Shown: positions 1-10,775 of the stretch, one piece after another
Position numbering within the stretch: position 1 is the first letter of the stretch
How the letters are laid out: the number at the start of each line of letters is the position of its first letter
From: Mycobacterium sp. SMC-8
GTDB taxonomy: Bacteria > Actinomycetota > Actinomycetes > Mycobacteriales > Mycobacteriaceae
Reading direction: 5' to 3'
NCBI RefSeq assembly: GCF_025263565.1
Contig: NZ_CP079865.1
Location: 4,960,001-5,024,000, forward strand
Length of the DNA: 64,000 bases
The notes under the pieces: model-generated
Told to the model about the DNA's origin: nothing
Database searches by the model: none
What the model saw: the letters and a program-made list of their open reading frames with translations, nothing else
Made by a program: the position numbers and the translations under genes

Positions 1-120
1 TAGTACCGCCGGATCAATGCTCCTTACCCTGTGCGCCTTGGCGTTACGACAGGCGCCACACTGTCGGCCTGCGAGCGTAAAGCACGAGCGATGGCCTGAC
101 CCCGCAGACCGGTGCCGCGA
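1..120. other. No gene seen
   Basis: No open frame with coding character, RNA gene or clear repeat was found in this short stretch downstream of the broken PucR gene. Confidence 0.4.
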
Positions 121-250
121 CTAGCGCGTGCGCTGGGGGTAGAGGAAACGCCAGGACCGGGTCGCGGCGTGAAGATTGAAGCGGGTGTTGGCATCGCGCA
201 GGTCGCAACCGGTCAGTTCACTGATGCGCGCCAGCCGGTAGCGTAGCGTG
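121..250 (-). pseudogene. PucR-family regulator, 3' end cut off by a mobile element
   Basis: This fragment encodes the C-terminal part of a PucR/CdaR-type helix-turn-helix (TLRYRLARISELTG, then about 28 residues to the TAG stop). It is the missing end of the regulator at 1294-2814. Removing the 1,043-bp element and one target-duplication copy joins HIHRST to LRYRLARI in frame, which is the classic PucR recognition helix. The fragment has no start of its own and is presumably not functional. Confidence 0.88.
245..250. repeat. Target-site duplication, left of DUF6431 element copy A
   Basis: AGCGTG here is repeated directly at 1294-1299 on the other side of the element. One copy belongs to the original PucR coding sequence. 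Confidence 0.85.
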
Positions 251-427
251 TGTTGGCCGTCGCTCAGGATGCAGACGATGGCGTCACTGTGGATGCAGAC
301 GTGATTTCGGGGGTCGGTCTGCATTGTGACGGGGTAATCGTCGCGGCGACGCGGTGGTCGTCATGGTGACGACTGTCGGCAGGCATGGTGATGACGCCCC
401 CGGCGGCAGCGCGGGGACGTCGGAGGG

Positions 428-1042
428 TCAGCCGGGTGGCGCCAGAAGGCGGCCGCGGGTGTACATCCCGATCAGGGTCCACGGCGGCTCACCGAGGGCG
501 TAGCGGCGGCGGTCCCAGTAGGCCGCTGCCGACAACAGCGACAGCGCGTGGTGCAACATGTTCCCTCGGTAGCGCAGCGCGGTGAACGTGTCGGGGTCCA
601 GGGCGAGCAGCTGCTCGGTCCCGTCGCGTGCGAGACGGTCCAGGTGCTCTGGCGGTAGTCGGCGAAGCCAGCGGCGCACGGTGGACACCGGCCGCCCCAT
701 GGTCGCCGCGATACGCCGGTGTCCGAGTCCATTTGCTTTGTGCAGCAATGCTGTTCCAATCACTGCGGTGGTGTCGGCATGGCGTGGCTGCAGAGCGGCG
801 GGCATCACGATATGCGTTGACGAGCAGGACCGGCATCGCGTGCGGCGGGGGCGCACCGTGATCGTGGTCCCGTCGTGATCGCGCACGGAGCGCCGCCTGC
901 CGTAGCCCCAAGAAGTCAGCTGGCCGTCGCGGCACCGCGGGCAGCGGAGTTCGCCGGCGGCGAGCAGTTTCTCGGCCAGTTCGCCGGTGCGCGCGACGAT
1001 CACCGCAGAGCCAGTCCATGATCCACCAGCCTTACCTATCAC
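428..1042 (-). CDS. DUF6431-family zinc-ribbon/helix-turn-helix protein
   Basis: A protein of about 204 aa. Two Cys pairs (CPRC at residues 34-37, CRSC at 70-73) look like a split zinc ribbon. A helix-turn-helix follows at about 105-128 (GHRRIAATMGRPVSTVRRWL). The C-terminal third is Trp/Tyr/Arg-rich without a recognised motif. The first GTG (1042) overlaps the stop of a small upstream frame as GTGA; a later GTG near residue 14, before VARTGELAEKLL, is an alternative start. The family is common in actinomycetes and its function is unknown to me. Because it is the only clear gene between the inverted repeats of the element, a role in transposition is inferred, but no catalytic acidic triad is visible. 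Confidence 0.7.
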   Translation of the reverse strand: MIGKAGGSWTGSAVIVARTGELAEKLLAAGELRCPRCRDGQLTSWGYGRRRSVRDHDGTTITVRPRRTRCRSCSSTHIVMPAALQPRHADTTAVIGTALLHKANGLGHRRIAATMGRPVSTVRRWLRRLPPEHLDRLARDGTEQLLALDPDTFTALRYRGNMLHHALSLLSAAAYWDRRRYALGEPPWTLIGMYTRGRLLAPPG

Positions 1043-1275
1043 CCGGGAACCGGGATAGGGGTCAGTTCGTGTTGGGCGACCGCAGAATCGACGCGTCCGC
1101 CGTCACCGATTGTGACGATCTCGGGATTCGGCATCGCGCCGGAGCCGAAATGGACTCTGCGCGAGCAGACCAGCGCGGGGTCCGTTCGTGGGCACGCTGA
1201 TGATGCAGACGACCGCCGTCCCCGACCCGGGATTTCGACAACTTCAATGACGATCACCCCCGCCGTGGTCGTCAC
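1039..1275 (-). CDS. Small hypothetical frame upstream of DUF6431 gene
   Basis: A 78-codon frame starting with GTG 18 bp inside the terminal repeat and ending in a GTGA overlap with the DUF6431 start, an arrangement that would allow translational coupling. The product (begins MTTTAGVIVIEVVEIPGRG) resembles nothing I recognise and may be spurious. It is preserved in copy B (20141-20377), but the two copies are identical anyway, so this is weak evidence for coding. Confidence 0.25.
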   Translation of the reverse strand: MTTTAGVIVIEVVEIPGRGRRSSASSACPRTDPALVCSRRVHFGSGAMPNPEIVTIGDGGRVDSAVAQHELTPIPVPG

Positions 1276-1293
1276 ACAGAGGGACGGTCAACA

Positions 1294-1299
1294 AGCGTG
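1294..1299. repeat. Target-site duplication, right of DUF6431 element copy A
   Basis: AGCGTG, identical to 245-250. The pair brackets the 1,043-bp element. Confidence 0.85.
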
Positions 1300-2814
1300 C
1301 TGCGGTGGATGTGCAGGGCCTCGGCGGTATCGTCGTAATTGCCACCGCTTTCCAGGTGTTCACTCAGCGTGAGAACGAGCTCCGACTTTTTGGTCGAGTC
1401 GTATTCCAGCAGGGCGCCGATCCATTCTCGGACGAAATCCTCGACGGCTCCGCCCGCATGGGCTACGTCGATGAGACGGTAGAAGCCAAGTTCGTCGTAG
1501 GCCGATGCACCGGCGGATACCGCGGAATGCAGTCGCACATTCAGCCCCCGTTTCGCCGCAGCGAACGACATCGGAAAATCCGACGGCGCTTCGCACCGCG
1601 AGCCGATGCCGATGGCGCATGTATGCCGCCCCAGCAACTCGCTGAGCGCGCGGTAAAACTCTTGCGGGTCTGGTCGGCCTTCGGTCAGAAGCACCACCAG
1701 CTTGCCGCTACGCCCCTGCAGCCTGTTCAGGTGCAACGCCGCGGCAGCGCGGCCGGCGCCGGTGGCCACGGAATCAGATGCGGCCGAGCTGTGCACGACG
1801 ACCACATAATGCGGAGGGCGGAGGTCGTGCCCCAATGCCTCCGACCTGGCGAAAGCCCCGTCGTCGTCGGTGCCGGCGAGCAGGTCCTCAACGAATTCGC
1901 GGCGGACGGAGAGCTCCCTGTCCACCAAGCTCCGCTGGTGCGACAACTCGTAGCCCAACAGCGTGCACGCGAACTGCAGGGCGACCAGGTGGTCCTGGGC
2001 TACTAACTTGTCAGGGTCGATGATCGCCAACACGCCGAGGATCTCCCCGCGTGGCACGATGAGGACCTCCACCCGGTTCTTCATTCGTGTGGGACGGTGA
2101 CGTTCGGCCAGCACAGCAAGTTGGCGTTGACGCCGTTGCGGGTCCGGCATCGGATAGGGCATCGGGCGTCCTGGACCGGACCAGCTGCGGAGGTTGCCGA
2201 ACCGGTCCTCCAAAGCTATTGGGAGCCCGATCAGTTCATGCAACGCATCAGTGATTGCTTGCTCGCCTTCACCGCTTCCCAGCGCCGCCTCGATGGTCTC
2301 GTGAACACGCGTCCGGACCCTCAACCGCTTCTGTGCGCCGGCGAGGTCACTGTGCGCCTTGGCATGTTGCTCGGTACACCGCACGTTTCGCCGATGATTT
2401 GCACCACGGGCCAGGGCGGCGCCCGTCTGATGCGCCAGCAGCGTCAACAAATGGATATGGCTGCTTGAGGGTTGCTCGGCGGCGCTGACGACAAGGGCGC
2501 CCTCCACCACATCGTGAGGCCGGAGGGGAAACGCCCAACCCCACGCGCGTCCGGGAATCCCGACAGCGCCGTCACCGCCGGATTCCGCGATCATCCGATC
2601 GATGTCGGGCCGTTCGGGTTGACCGGTGGGAAATGGTTGCCATGAACCATTGGCGAGCCTGTTATGTGGCCTCGATGCGACACGGCCCGAGCCGGGGCAC
2701 GGCAGCAGCGGCTTCGCCCAACGTCGTCACATCATCGACCCATCCGAAGGCGAGCGTGGAAAGCGCGGCCAACTCCTCGGCTGTCGGGGTTGCATTTGAC
2801 GACGCGACAGTCAT
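1294..2814 (-). pseudogene. PucR-family transcriptional regulator, disrupted
   Basis: The main body encodes GAF-like segments, a CdaR GGDEF-like region (about residues 230-340 from the internal start at 2594) and the start of the PucR helix-turn-helix, which ends at HIHRSTL where the DUF6431 element inserted. The rest of the HTH is at 121-250. An upstream piece beginning with ATG at 2814 (MTVASSNATPTAEELAALST) fits the family N-terminus but is in another frame. Dropping one C from the C-run near 2692-2697 would restore continuity into IDRMIAESG. The gene therefore has both a frameshift (or a base-call error) and an insertion. Its target is unknown; it is divergent from the chaperone cluster. 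Confidence 0.85.
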
Positions 2815-3136
2815 GTTGCGATCTCCGCAGGGATGAATCGATCAGCCGACATCAAGCTGCTCCTCACCAGCCGCTTTCGACTACTACTCAATCGATGACG
2901 CGGCAAAACCGTGGCTACCCACATCCTGCTCAAACGGATCCCCGGCGAAATCGCACTCAGTGCCGCGCTGGTACTGGGAGGACAGATCGGCAGAGGACTT
3001 TTCGGCTCGCCGGGTGCACGCGATGACGGGGTGAGATTGCCAGAATTTGTCACGGGACGCGTTCGAAGTACGGCCAAGAGTCGGAGCCGATCGCGGTCTC
3101 AATCAAAGCGACCACTGCGAATTTCGGGAGAGGCCA
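2815..3136. other. Intergenic region ahead of the stress cluster
   Basis: No convincing gene. It presumably holds the promoter of the chaperone cluster. I looked for an HspR-type HAIR palindrome (CTTGAGT-N7-ACTCAAG) and did not find one; only half-site-like ACTCAA occurs near 2885. Confidence 0.4.
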
Positions 3137-3271
3137 ATGCTGTTGATGCGGTTCGATCCGTTGCGAAAACTGGACAGGCCGGCGTTGAAATCGGCGCCCG
3201 CCGACAGTGCCGACGAAGGCCAGCAGACCATACAAGCCGGGTCGGGGCAGCAACAGGCCGTGGACGCGTGA
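3137..3271 (+). pseudogene. Hsp20 small heat-shock protein relic
   Basis: A 44-aa frame. The first 15 residues (MLLMRFDPLRKLDRP) match the conserved start of actinobacterial Hsp20 proteins (MLMRFDPFRELDR). The rest is a polar tail (SADEGQQTIQAGSGQQQAVDA), so the alpha-crystallin domain is absent, consistent with an internal deletion that kept both ends. A Shine-Dalgarno-like GGGAGAGG lies 5 bp upstream, so it may still be translated. Hsp20 is a usual member of such stress islands. Confidence 0.55.
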
Positions 3272-3281
3272 GGAGACAGTA

Positions 3282-3785
3282 ATGGCACATACGACAGTCA
3301 GCAGATCGGCGGTACGTCCCAATCAGCCCGCCCGCCAGGTTATCGCCACGTTCGACAACTACGCAGACGCCGAGCGCGCCGTCGACTATCTCTCCGATCA
3401 ACAGTTTCCGGTCAACCGGGTCGCCATCGTGGGCCGCGATCTGGAATATGTCGAACAAGTTCTCGGCCGGCTCAATTACGGAGGGGCCGCGCTGCGAGGT
3501 GCGGCGTCCGGTGCCCTGGTCGGGGCACTCATCGGCTGGGTGTTCGGAATCTTTAGCTGGATCGACCCACTGACCACCGCCCTGTTACTGGCCCTCTATG
3601 GCGTGATCTTCGGTGCGATCGTCGGCGCTTTGATGGGGCTACTCGTGCACGCCCTGCAACGCGGTCGGCGCGACTTTCACGCTGTATCCAGCCTGGTCCC
3701 GAGGTCCTACGACCTCGTCGCGGACGTGGAGGTGGCCGACCAGGCACTGCGGCTGCTCTCCACGGCTGACAATCCTAAGGAGTGA
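3282..3785 (+). CDS. General stress protein 17M-like membrane-associated protein
   Basis: 167 aa. The N-terminal half carries the GSP17M-like signature (VIATFDNYADAERAVDYLSDQQFPVNRVAIVGRDLEYVEQV, about residues 19-62). A glycine-rich hydrophobic hairpin follows (GAASGALVGALIGWVFGIF and ALLLALYGVIFGAIVGALMGLL, about 75-125), typical of this family. GGAGACAG precedes the ATG. It stands 3 bp upstream of dnaK and so is very likely the first intact gene of the stress operon. The biochemical role is unknown; homologues are induced by general stress. Confidence 0.8.
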   Translation: MAHTTVSRSAVRPNQPARQVIATFDNYADAERAVDYLSDQQFPVNRVAIVGRDLEYVEQVLGRLNYGGAALRGAASGALVGALIGWVFGIFSWIDPLTTALLLALYGVIFGAIVGALMGLLVHALQRGRRDFHAVSSLVPRSYDLVADVEVADQALRLLSTADNPKE

Positions 3786-3788
3786 AGC

Positions 3789-5672
3789 ATGGCAACGGCA
3801 GTAGGCATTGATCTGGGCACCACCAACTCGGTGATCGCGGCCTGGCAGGGCGGCGAACCCGTCGTCATACCCAACGCGGAAGGTGCGCGCACAACCCCCT
3901 CGGTGGTCGCGTTCACCGAGAGCGGCGAACGGTTGGTCGGCCAGCTGGCGCGGCGCCAGGCGATCATGAACCCGAAGGGAACCATCTATTCGGCGAAGCG
4001 ATTCATAGGCCGCCGCTTCGATGAAATCTCGGAGGAAGCCAAGGCGGTCAGCTTCGACGTCGTCGAGGGCCCGAATGGCGAGGCGCGCTTCAATATCCGC
4101 GGCAAGTTGTATTCACCGGAAGAGATCAGCGCCCTGGTACTTCGCAAGCTCGCCGACGACGCGGGCAAGTTCCTCGGTGAACGGGTCACAGAAGCGGTGA
4201 TCACCGTACCGGCGTACTTCAACGACGCTCAGCGTAACGCCACCAAGGACGCAGGCCGGATCGCCGGCCTGGAGGTGCTGCGCATCATCAACGAGCCGAC
4301 GGCCGCCGCGCTGGCCTACGGGTTGGACAAGAAGGGCCACGAAACGGTCCTGGTGTTCGATCTCGGCGGCGGCACGTTCGATGTCAGCCTCCTGGACGTC
4401 GGCGACGGTGTCGTCGAGGTCCGGGCGACGGCCGGCGATTCTCATCTCGGTGGAGACGACTTCGACCGCAGGCTCGTCGACTTTTTCGCCGACGAGTTCA
4501 AGCGTGAGAACAACATCGACCTGCGCTCGGATCCGCAAGCACTCCAACGGCTCTTCGAAGCCGCAGAGAAAGCGAAGGTCGAGCTGTCCTCGGTGACGCA
4601 GACGCAGGTGAACTTGCCGTTCATCACCGCCGACGCCAACGGGCCCAAGCATCTGACGATGACCATCACCCGGTCGAAATTCGAGGATCTCACCCACGAC
4701 CTGGTCGAGCGCACCATGGGGCCGGTCAAGCAGGCGATGGCGGACGCCAAGGTCACGGCGAACGACATAGACGAGGTGATCCTGGTCGGCGGATCGACGC
4801 GTATCCCCGCCGTCCAGGCTCTCGTCCGCCGGCTCACCGGCGGCAAGGACCCCAACATGAGTGTGAACCCCGACGAGGTCGTGGCGATGGGCGCCGCGAT
4901 CCAGGCCGGGGTGCTCAAGGGCGAGGTCTCCGACGTCCTGTTGCTCGACGTCACACCGCTCTCACTGGGCGTGGAGACCGCGGGTGGGCTGATGACCAAG
5001 ATCATCGAACGCAACACCACGATCCCCGCCCGGCGCAGCGAGGTATTCACCACCGCCGCCGACAATCAGCCCGCGGTCGATGTTGTGGTGCTGCAGGGCG
5101 AGCGTGAATTGGCCAGAGACAACCGGACTCTCGGTCGATTCAAACTGGAGAACATCCGGCCCGCACCGCGCGGGGAGCCGCAGATCGAGGTCACCTTCGA
5201 CGTCGACGCCAACGGCATCCTGAACGTCGCCGCGCGGGACAAGGACACCGGAGCCGAGCAGAGCATCACGATCAGCGAGCAATCCAACCTCGATCAGAGC
5301 GAGGTCGAGCGAATGGTCAGCGAAGCAGAGGCGCACCGCCGCGAGGACGAGGAACTGCGCAGGCTCGTCGAAGCACGAAACGAACTCGATTCGGCCGCAT
5401 ATCAAGTCGAGCGCCGGCTCGCCGAACTCGGCGAATCCGTCGCCCCGCACGACCGCGGCCGCGCCGAGATGCTCATCGCCGATGCACGGCAGGCGATCAG
5501 CGAGGAGGCACCGCTGGACCGACTTCAGCAGTTGACATCGGAACTGCAACAGATGCTGCACGGCTTGCAGCCCTCGCAGACGGCGGACGCCAACGGCCAA
5601 GGACAGGCCGACGGGCAGGCGGCACAGCCTGCTGACGATGACGTTGTCGATGCCGAGTTCGACCGGAGCTAG
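3789..5672 (+). CDS. dnaK: Hsp70 chaperone DnaK
   Basis: 627 aa, full family length. It starts with the phosphate-1 loop [15 protein letters not shown], has [14 protein letters not shown] (phosphate 2) and the [17 protein letters not shown] adenosine motif, then a substrate-binding beta domain ([17 protein letters not shown]) and a helical lid ending in a polar DVVDAEFD tail like the conserved [12 protein letters not shown]-type end. It is an ATP-dependent foldase working with the GrpE and DnaJ encoded directly downstream (3 and 7 bp spacing). The setting suggests an extra, transferred chaperone set rather than the housekeeping locus. Confidence 0.97.
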   Translation: MATAVGIDLGTTNSVIAAWQGGEPVVIPNAEGARTTPSVVAFTESGERLVGQLARRQAIMNPKGTIYSAKRFIGRRFDEISEEAKAVSFDVVEGPNGEARFNIRGKLYSPEEISALVLRKLADDAGKFLGERVTEAVITVPAYFNDAQRNATKDAGRIAGLEVLRIINEPTAAALAYGLDKKGHETVLVFDLGGGTFDVSLLDVGDGVVEVRATAGDSHLGGDDFDRRLVDFFADEFKRENNIDLRSDPQALQRLFEAAEKAKVELSSVTQTQVNLPFITADANGPKHLTMTITRSKFEDLTHDLVERTMGPVKQAMADAKVTANDIDEVILVGGSTRIPAVQALVRRLTGGKDPNMSVNPDEVVAMGAAIQAGVLKGEVSDVLLLDVTPLSLGVETAGGLMTKIIERNTTIPARRSEVFTTAADNQPAVDVVVLQGERELARDNRTLGRFKLENIRPAPRGEPQIEVTFDVDANGILNVAARDKDTGAEQSITISEQSNLDQSEVERMVSEAEAHRREDEELRRLVEARNELDSAAYQVERRLAELGESVAPHDRGRAEMLIADARQAISEEAPLDRLQQLTSELQQMLHGLQPSQTADANGQGQADGQAAQPADDDVVDAEFDRS

Positions 5673-5675
5673 CCG

Positions 5676-6200
5676 ATGGCCAGCCCGCAAGAACATCCGA
5701 CTGCCGAGGACGAGCGTTCCGGCGCGGCGCAAGCCGCGCCGGAACCGCCCGCGGCCGAGTCCGACTCAAGTGCCGAGCTGGCGCGACTGGAAGACCGCTG
5801 GCGGCGTGCGGTCGCCGATCTGGACAACCTTCGCAAGCGCTACGCCCGCGAACTAGACCGCGAACGAACCACCGAGCGATCGAAGGTGGCCGGAGCCTGG
5901 CTGCCTGTCGTCGACGATCTCGAGCGTGCCCTCGCACACGGCGGCGGGCAGTCCAACGCGATAATAGAAGGCGTCCGAACGATTCTCGATCAGGCAGTGA
6001 AGGTACTCGACCAGCTCGGTTACCCGCGTGACGATCAGACGGGTGTGCCTTTTGACCCCAAGCGTCATGAGGTGGTCGGCATGATCGACGTGCCGAGTAC
6101 CGCCCCCGGCACTGTCGTTGAGGTATTGCGTCCGGGATATGGGGAGGGCAGCAACCAGCTGCGGCCGGCGGCCGTTGTCGTCAGCCGACGTGAGGAGTGA
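5676..6200 (+). CDS. grpE: Nucleotide exchange factor GrpE
   Basis: 174 aa. An acidic disordered N-terminus (about 1-35) precedes a long helix (LARLEDRWRRAVADLDNLRKRYARELDRE). The C-terminal beta domain has the GrpE signature ending in VVEVLRPGYGEGSNQLRPAAVVVSR. GrpE releases ADP from DnaK. It sits 3 bp after dnaK and 7 bp before dnaJ, in one operon. Confidence 0.95.
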   Translation: MASPQEHPTAEDERSGAAQAAPEPPAAESDSSAELARLEDRWRRAVADLDNLRKRYARELDRERTTERSKVAGAWLPVVDDLERALAHGGGQSNAIIEGVRTILDQAVKVLDQLGYPRDDQTGVPFDPKRHEVVGMIDVPSTAPGTVVEVLRPGYGEGSNQLRPAAVVVSRREE

Positions 6201-6207
6201 CCTTTAA

Positions 6208-7131
6208 GTGGCCCGCGATTACTACGAAGCGCTAGGGGTGTCCCGGGATGCCACGTCCGACCAGATTCAGCAGGCATTCCGCTCGTTGGCACGCAAGTTC
6301 CATCCCGACGTCAACAAGGATCCCAGTGCGGAGGACAGGTTCAAGGAGATCAACGAGGCCTACCAAGTTCTTTCCGACCCGGAAACCCGCAAACGGTATG
6401 ACCGGTTCGGTGACGATTTCCGGCATGTCCCCGACGACTGGGAAGAGCAGACGTGGGCCGGCGCCGGGATGGGTGGCCGAGGTGGCTTCGGTGGGGCGCC
6501 GGGGGGCGGGCGTGTCCGCTACAGCACCGGAGGCTTCGGCGGGGGAGCGGGCATCAACATCGAAGACCTCTTCGGCGACATATTCGCCGGCGGTGGGGGC
6601 TTCGGGCCGATCCCGGGTGCCGATCAGGAGGCTCAGCTCGAACTTACTGTCGAGGAGGCCTATCGCGGGGGTAAGCGGCAGATCTCCCTCGGCAACCGCA
6701 CCTACACCGTCAACATTCCGGCCGGCGTGGTCGATGGACAACGTATCCGGCTGGCCGGAGAGGGGGGGCGGGGCCGCGGCGACGGCCCACCGGGCGATCT
6801 GTACCTGGTCGTCCGCATCAAGCCGGACAAGCGCTTCCGGTTGGAGGGGCGCGACATCATCGCCGACCTGCCGGTGTCGCCGTGGGAAGCGGTGCTCGGC
6901 GCCACGGTCGCGATGAGAACACCGGGCGGCGAGGCGAAAGTGAAAGTACCTCCTGGCTCCTCCACCGGCAGGCGGCTGCGTCTGCGCGGGGAGGGGATGC
7001 CCAACCCGAAGGGCAAGCCAGGCGACCTGTACGCCGAAATCAAGATCATGGTGCCATCCAAACCGACCGCGCGGGAACGGGAACTGTTCGAGCAGCTGGC
7101 CGCGGAATCCACGTTCGACCCGAGGAGGTGA
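6208..7131 (+). CDS. DnaJ/CbpA-type co-chaperone without zinc finger
   Basis: 307 aa, GTG start ([21 protein letters not shown]). The J domain spans about 1-70 with the HPD triplet in [11 protein letters not shown], followed by a very Gly/Phe-rich linker (about 85-135) and two C-terminal peptide-binding domains ([33 protein letters not shown]). The four CxxCxGxG zinc repeats of type I DnaJ are absent, so it is CbpA-like (type II). It stimulates DnaK ATPase and delivers substrates. The stop overlaps the ribosome-binding region of the next gene. Confidence 0.93.
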   Translation: MARDYYEALGVSRDATSDQIQQAFRSLARKFHPDVNKDPSAEDRFKEINEAYQVLSDPETRKRYDRFGDDFRHVPDDWEEQTWAGAGMGGRGGFGGAPGGGRVRYSTGGFGGGAGINIEDLFGDIFAGGGGFGPIPGADQEAQLELTVEEAYRGGKRQISLGNRTYTVNIPAGVVDGQRIRLAGEGGRGRGDGPPGDLYLVVRIKPDKRFRLEGRDIIADLPVSPWEAVLGATVAMRTPGGEAKVKVPPGSSTGRRLRLRGEGMPNPKGKPGDLYAEIKIMVPSKPTARERELFEQLAAESTFDPRR

Positions 7132-7133
7132 CG

Positions 7134-7432
7134 GTGACGGCGCCAGGTTATGTGTTGGTGCGGCGGCCGCAGTTGTCGCTTGACCAGATGGCGCGCCGAT
7201 GTGGCCTGCACCCGGACATGGTTCGCCGGCTGGTCGCTCTCGGCCTGCTGCCGTGCAGACCGGATGCCCATGGCGAGCCATGGTTCGACCCGTCCGCGGT
7301 GGCCGTGGTCGCCCGGATTCAACGCCTACGAACCGGTTTAGGCCTCAACTACGCGGCGATCGGACTGGTCCTCGACCTGCTCGCCCGGATCGAGGAACTC
7401 GAGTCAGCGTCTCGCCGAGAAAGGACAGTGCT

Positions 7433-7451
<19 letters not shown>
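7134..7451 (+). CDS. MerR/HspR-like regulator or CbpM-like modulator
   Basis: 105 aa from GTG 7134, placed 2 bp after the dnaJ stop. The N-terminal helix-turn-helix ([42 protein letters not shown]) fits the MerR superfamily group containing HspR and CbpM. A helical stretch follows ([30 protein letters not shown]), as in both. HspR represses dnaK/clpB operons in actinomycetes, while CbpM modulates CbpA; the position between dnaJ and clpB suits either. The end of the gene overlaps clpB by 19 bp. Confidence 0.8.
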
Positions 7452-10057
<2,606 letters not shown>

Positions 10058-10070
10058 CGAAGGCGAGAAC

Positions 10071-10526
10071 ATGGAATCGAATATGGTGACGTGCCCGAAC
10101 TGCGGTAAACGCAACCGGGTGGCCGCGGCCGCCGACGGCAAGCCACGCTGCGGTCACTGCCATCACTGGCTGCCGTGGATCGTCGACGCCGGTGACCAGA
10201 ATTACGCAGAAGTCGTCGAGAAGGCCGATGTCCCTGTACTTGTCGACCTCTGGGCGACGTGGTGCGGACCGTGCCGGATGGTGAGTCCGGCTCTGGAGAA
10301 AATCGCCACGGAACGGGCCGGCCAACTCAAATTGGTCAAGGTCGACGTCGACAAGGCGCCCGCCATCTCACAACGGTTCTCTGTGCAAGCGGTACCGACC
10401 CTGCTCGTTGTCGACCACGGCGAGGTGGTGGCGCGCCAATCCGGAGCCGCACCCGTTGCGGCGCTTCGGTCTTGGCTGGACCACGCGCTCGCAGCGCACA
10501 GCAGCACGAAGGAGGGTGAACAATGA
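10071..10526 (+). CDS. Thioredoxin with N-terminal zinc ribbon
   Basis: 151 aa. The N-terminal zinc ribbon uses Cys 8/11 (CPNC) and 27/30 (CGHC), as in Trx2/TrxC. The thioredoxin fold has the active site WCGPC at residues 64-68 and the cis-Pro motif VQAVPTLLV. It probably reduces or protects substrates in the cytosol under oxidative or heat stress. It starts 13 bp after clpB and completes the chaperone-thioredoxin operon. Confidence 0.93.
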   Translation: MESNMVTCPNCGKRNRVAAAADGKPRCGHCHHWLPWIVDAGDQNYAEVVEKADVPVLVDLWATWCGPCRMVSPALEKIATERAGQLKLVKVDVDKAPAISQRFSVQAVPTLLVVDHGEVVARQSGAAPVAALRSWLDHALAAHSSTKEGEQ

Positions 10527-10562
10527 CGTCGATACGCGTCGACCCGGATATTGCAGCGGTAG

Positions 10563-10775
10563 GTGGAACCGCGCACAACGGGATGTGAGGAATGCCTGCG
10601 ACTCGGGACGCCGTGGGTGCACCTGCGGCTCTGTCTGACCTGCGGACACGTGGGCTGCTGTGATTCGTCGCCCATGCGTCACGCAAGGGGACACGCGTAC
10701 ACCATCGGCCATCCGATCGTGGCCGCCATGGAGGCCGCTTGGCGCTGGTGCTATGTCCACGAAAATTATGTGTGA
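10563..10775 (+). CDS. UBP-type zinc-finger protein, possibly frameshifted at the start
   Basis: 70 aa from GTG 10563. It shows the bacterial UBP zinc-finger pattern: CEECLRLGTPWVHLRLCLTCGHVGCCDSSP, then RHARGHAYTIGHP and WRWCYVHENYV. A better start (ATG 10523, overlapping the thioredoxin stop) reads 13 plausible codons (MTSIRVDPDIAAV) and then goes out of frame. Removing four bases (AGGT near 10561-10564) would join it to EPRTTGCEE, so a small duplication may have damaged the start. Such proteins often sit beside cNMP-domain thioredoxin reductases; their function is unknown. Confidence 0.65.
   Translation: MEPRTTGCEECLRLGTPWVHLRLCLTCGHVGCCDSSPMRHARGHAYTIGHPIVAAMEAAWRWCYVHENYV

Larger units (their letters stand above)
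251..1293 (-). mobile_element. 1,043-bp transposable element encoding a DUF6431 protein, copy A
   Basis: The limits are exact because a second, apparently identical copy lies at 20123-29233 in inverted orientation and both end at the same bases. The two ends form an imperfect terminal inverted repeat: TGTTGGCCGTCGCTC at 251 and, read inward from 1293, TGTTGACCGTCCCTC. A 6-bp duplication AGCGTG flanks the element. Its only substantial gene encodes a 204-aa zinc-ribbon/HTH protein of the DUF6431 family, with no visible DDE, tyrosine or serine recombinase. Either this protein is the transposase or it needs a helper in trans. It interrupts a PucR-family regulator gene. Confidence 0.88.

Noticed and set aside
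1112..1372. Plus-strand frame running out of DUF6431 element copy A into the PucR gene
   Set aside because: The frame content changes between the two element copies outside the repeat, and it reads antisense to a known gene.
2911..3282. Plus-strand frame of 123 codons starting MATHILLKRIPGE
   Set aside because: After about 35 residues it becomes Arg/Ser repeats antisense-like in composition and overlaps the better-supported Hsp20 relic frame.
2815..3290. HAIR-type HspR operator
   Set aside because: I looked for CTTGAGT-N7-ACTCAAG or close variants and found only isolated half-sites, not enough to annotate.
6232..7281. 349-codon minus-strand frame
   Set aside because: Antisense to dnaJ and the MerR-like gene; no motif.
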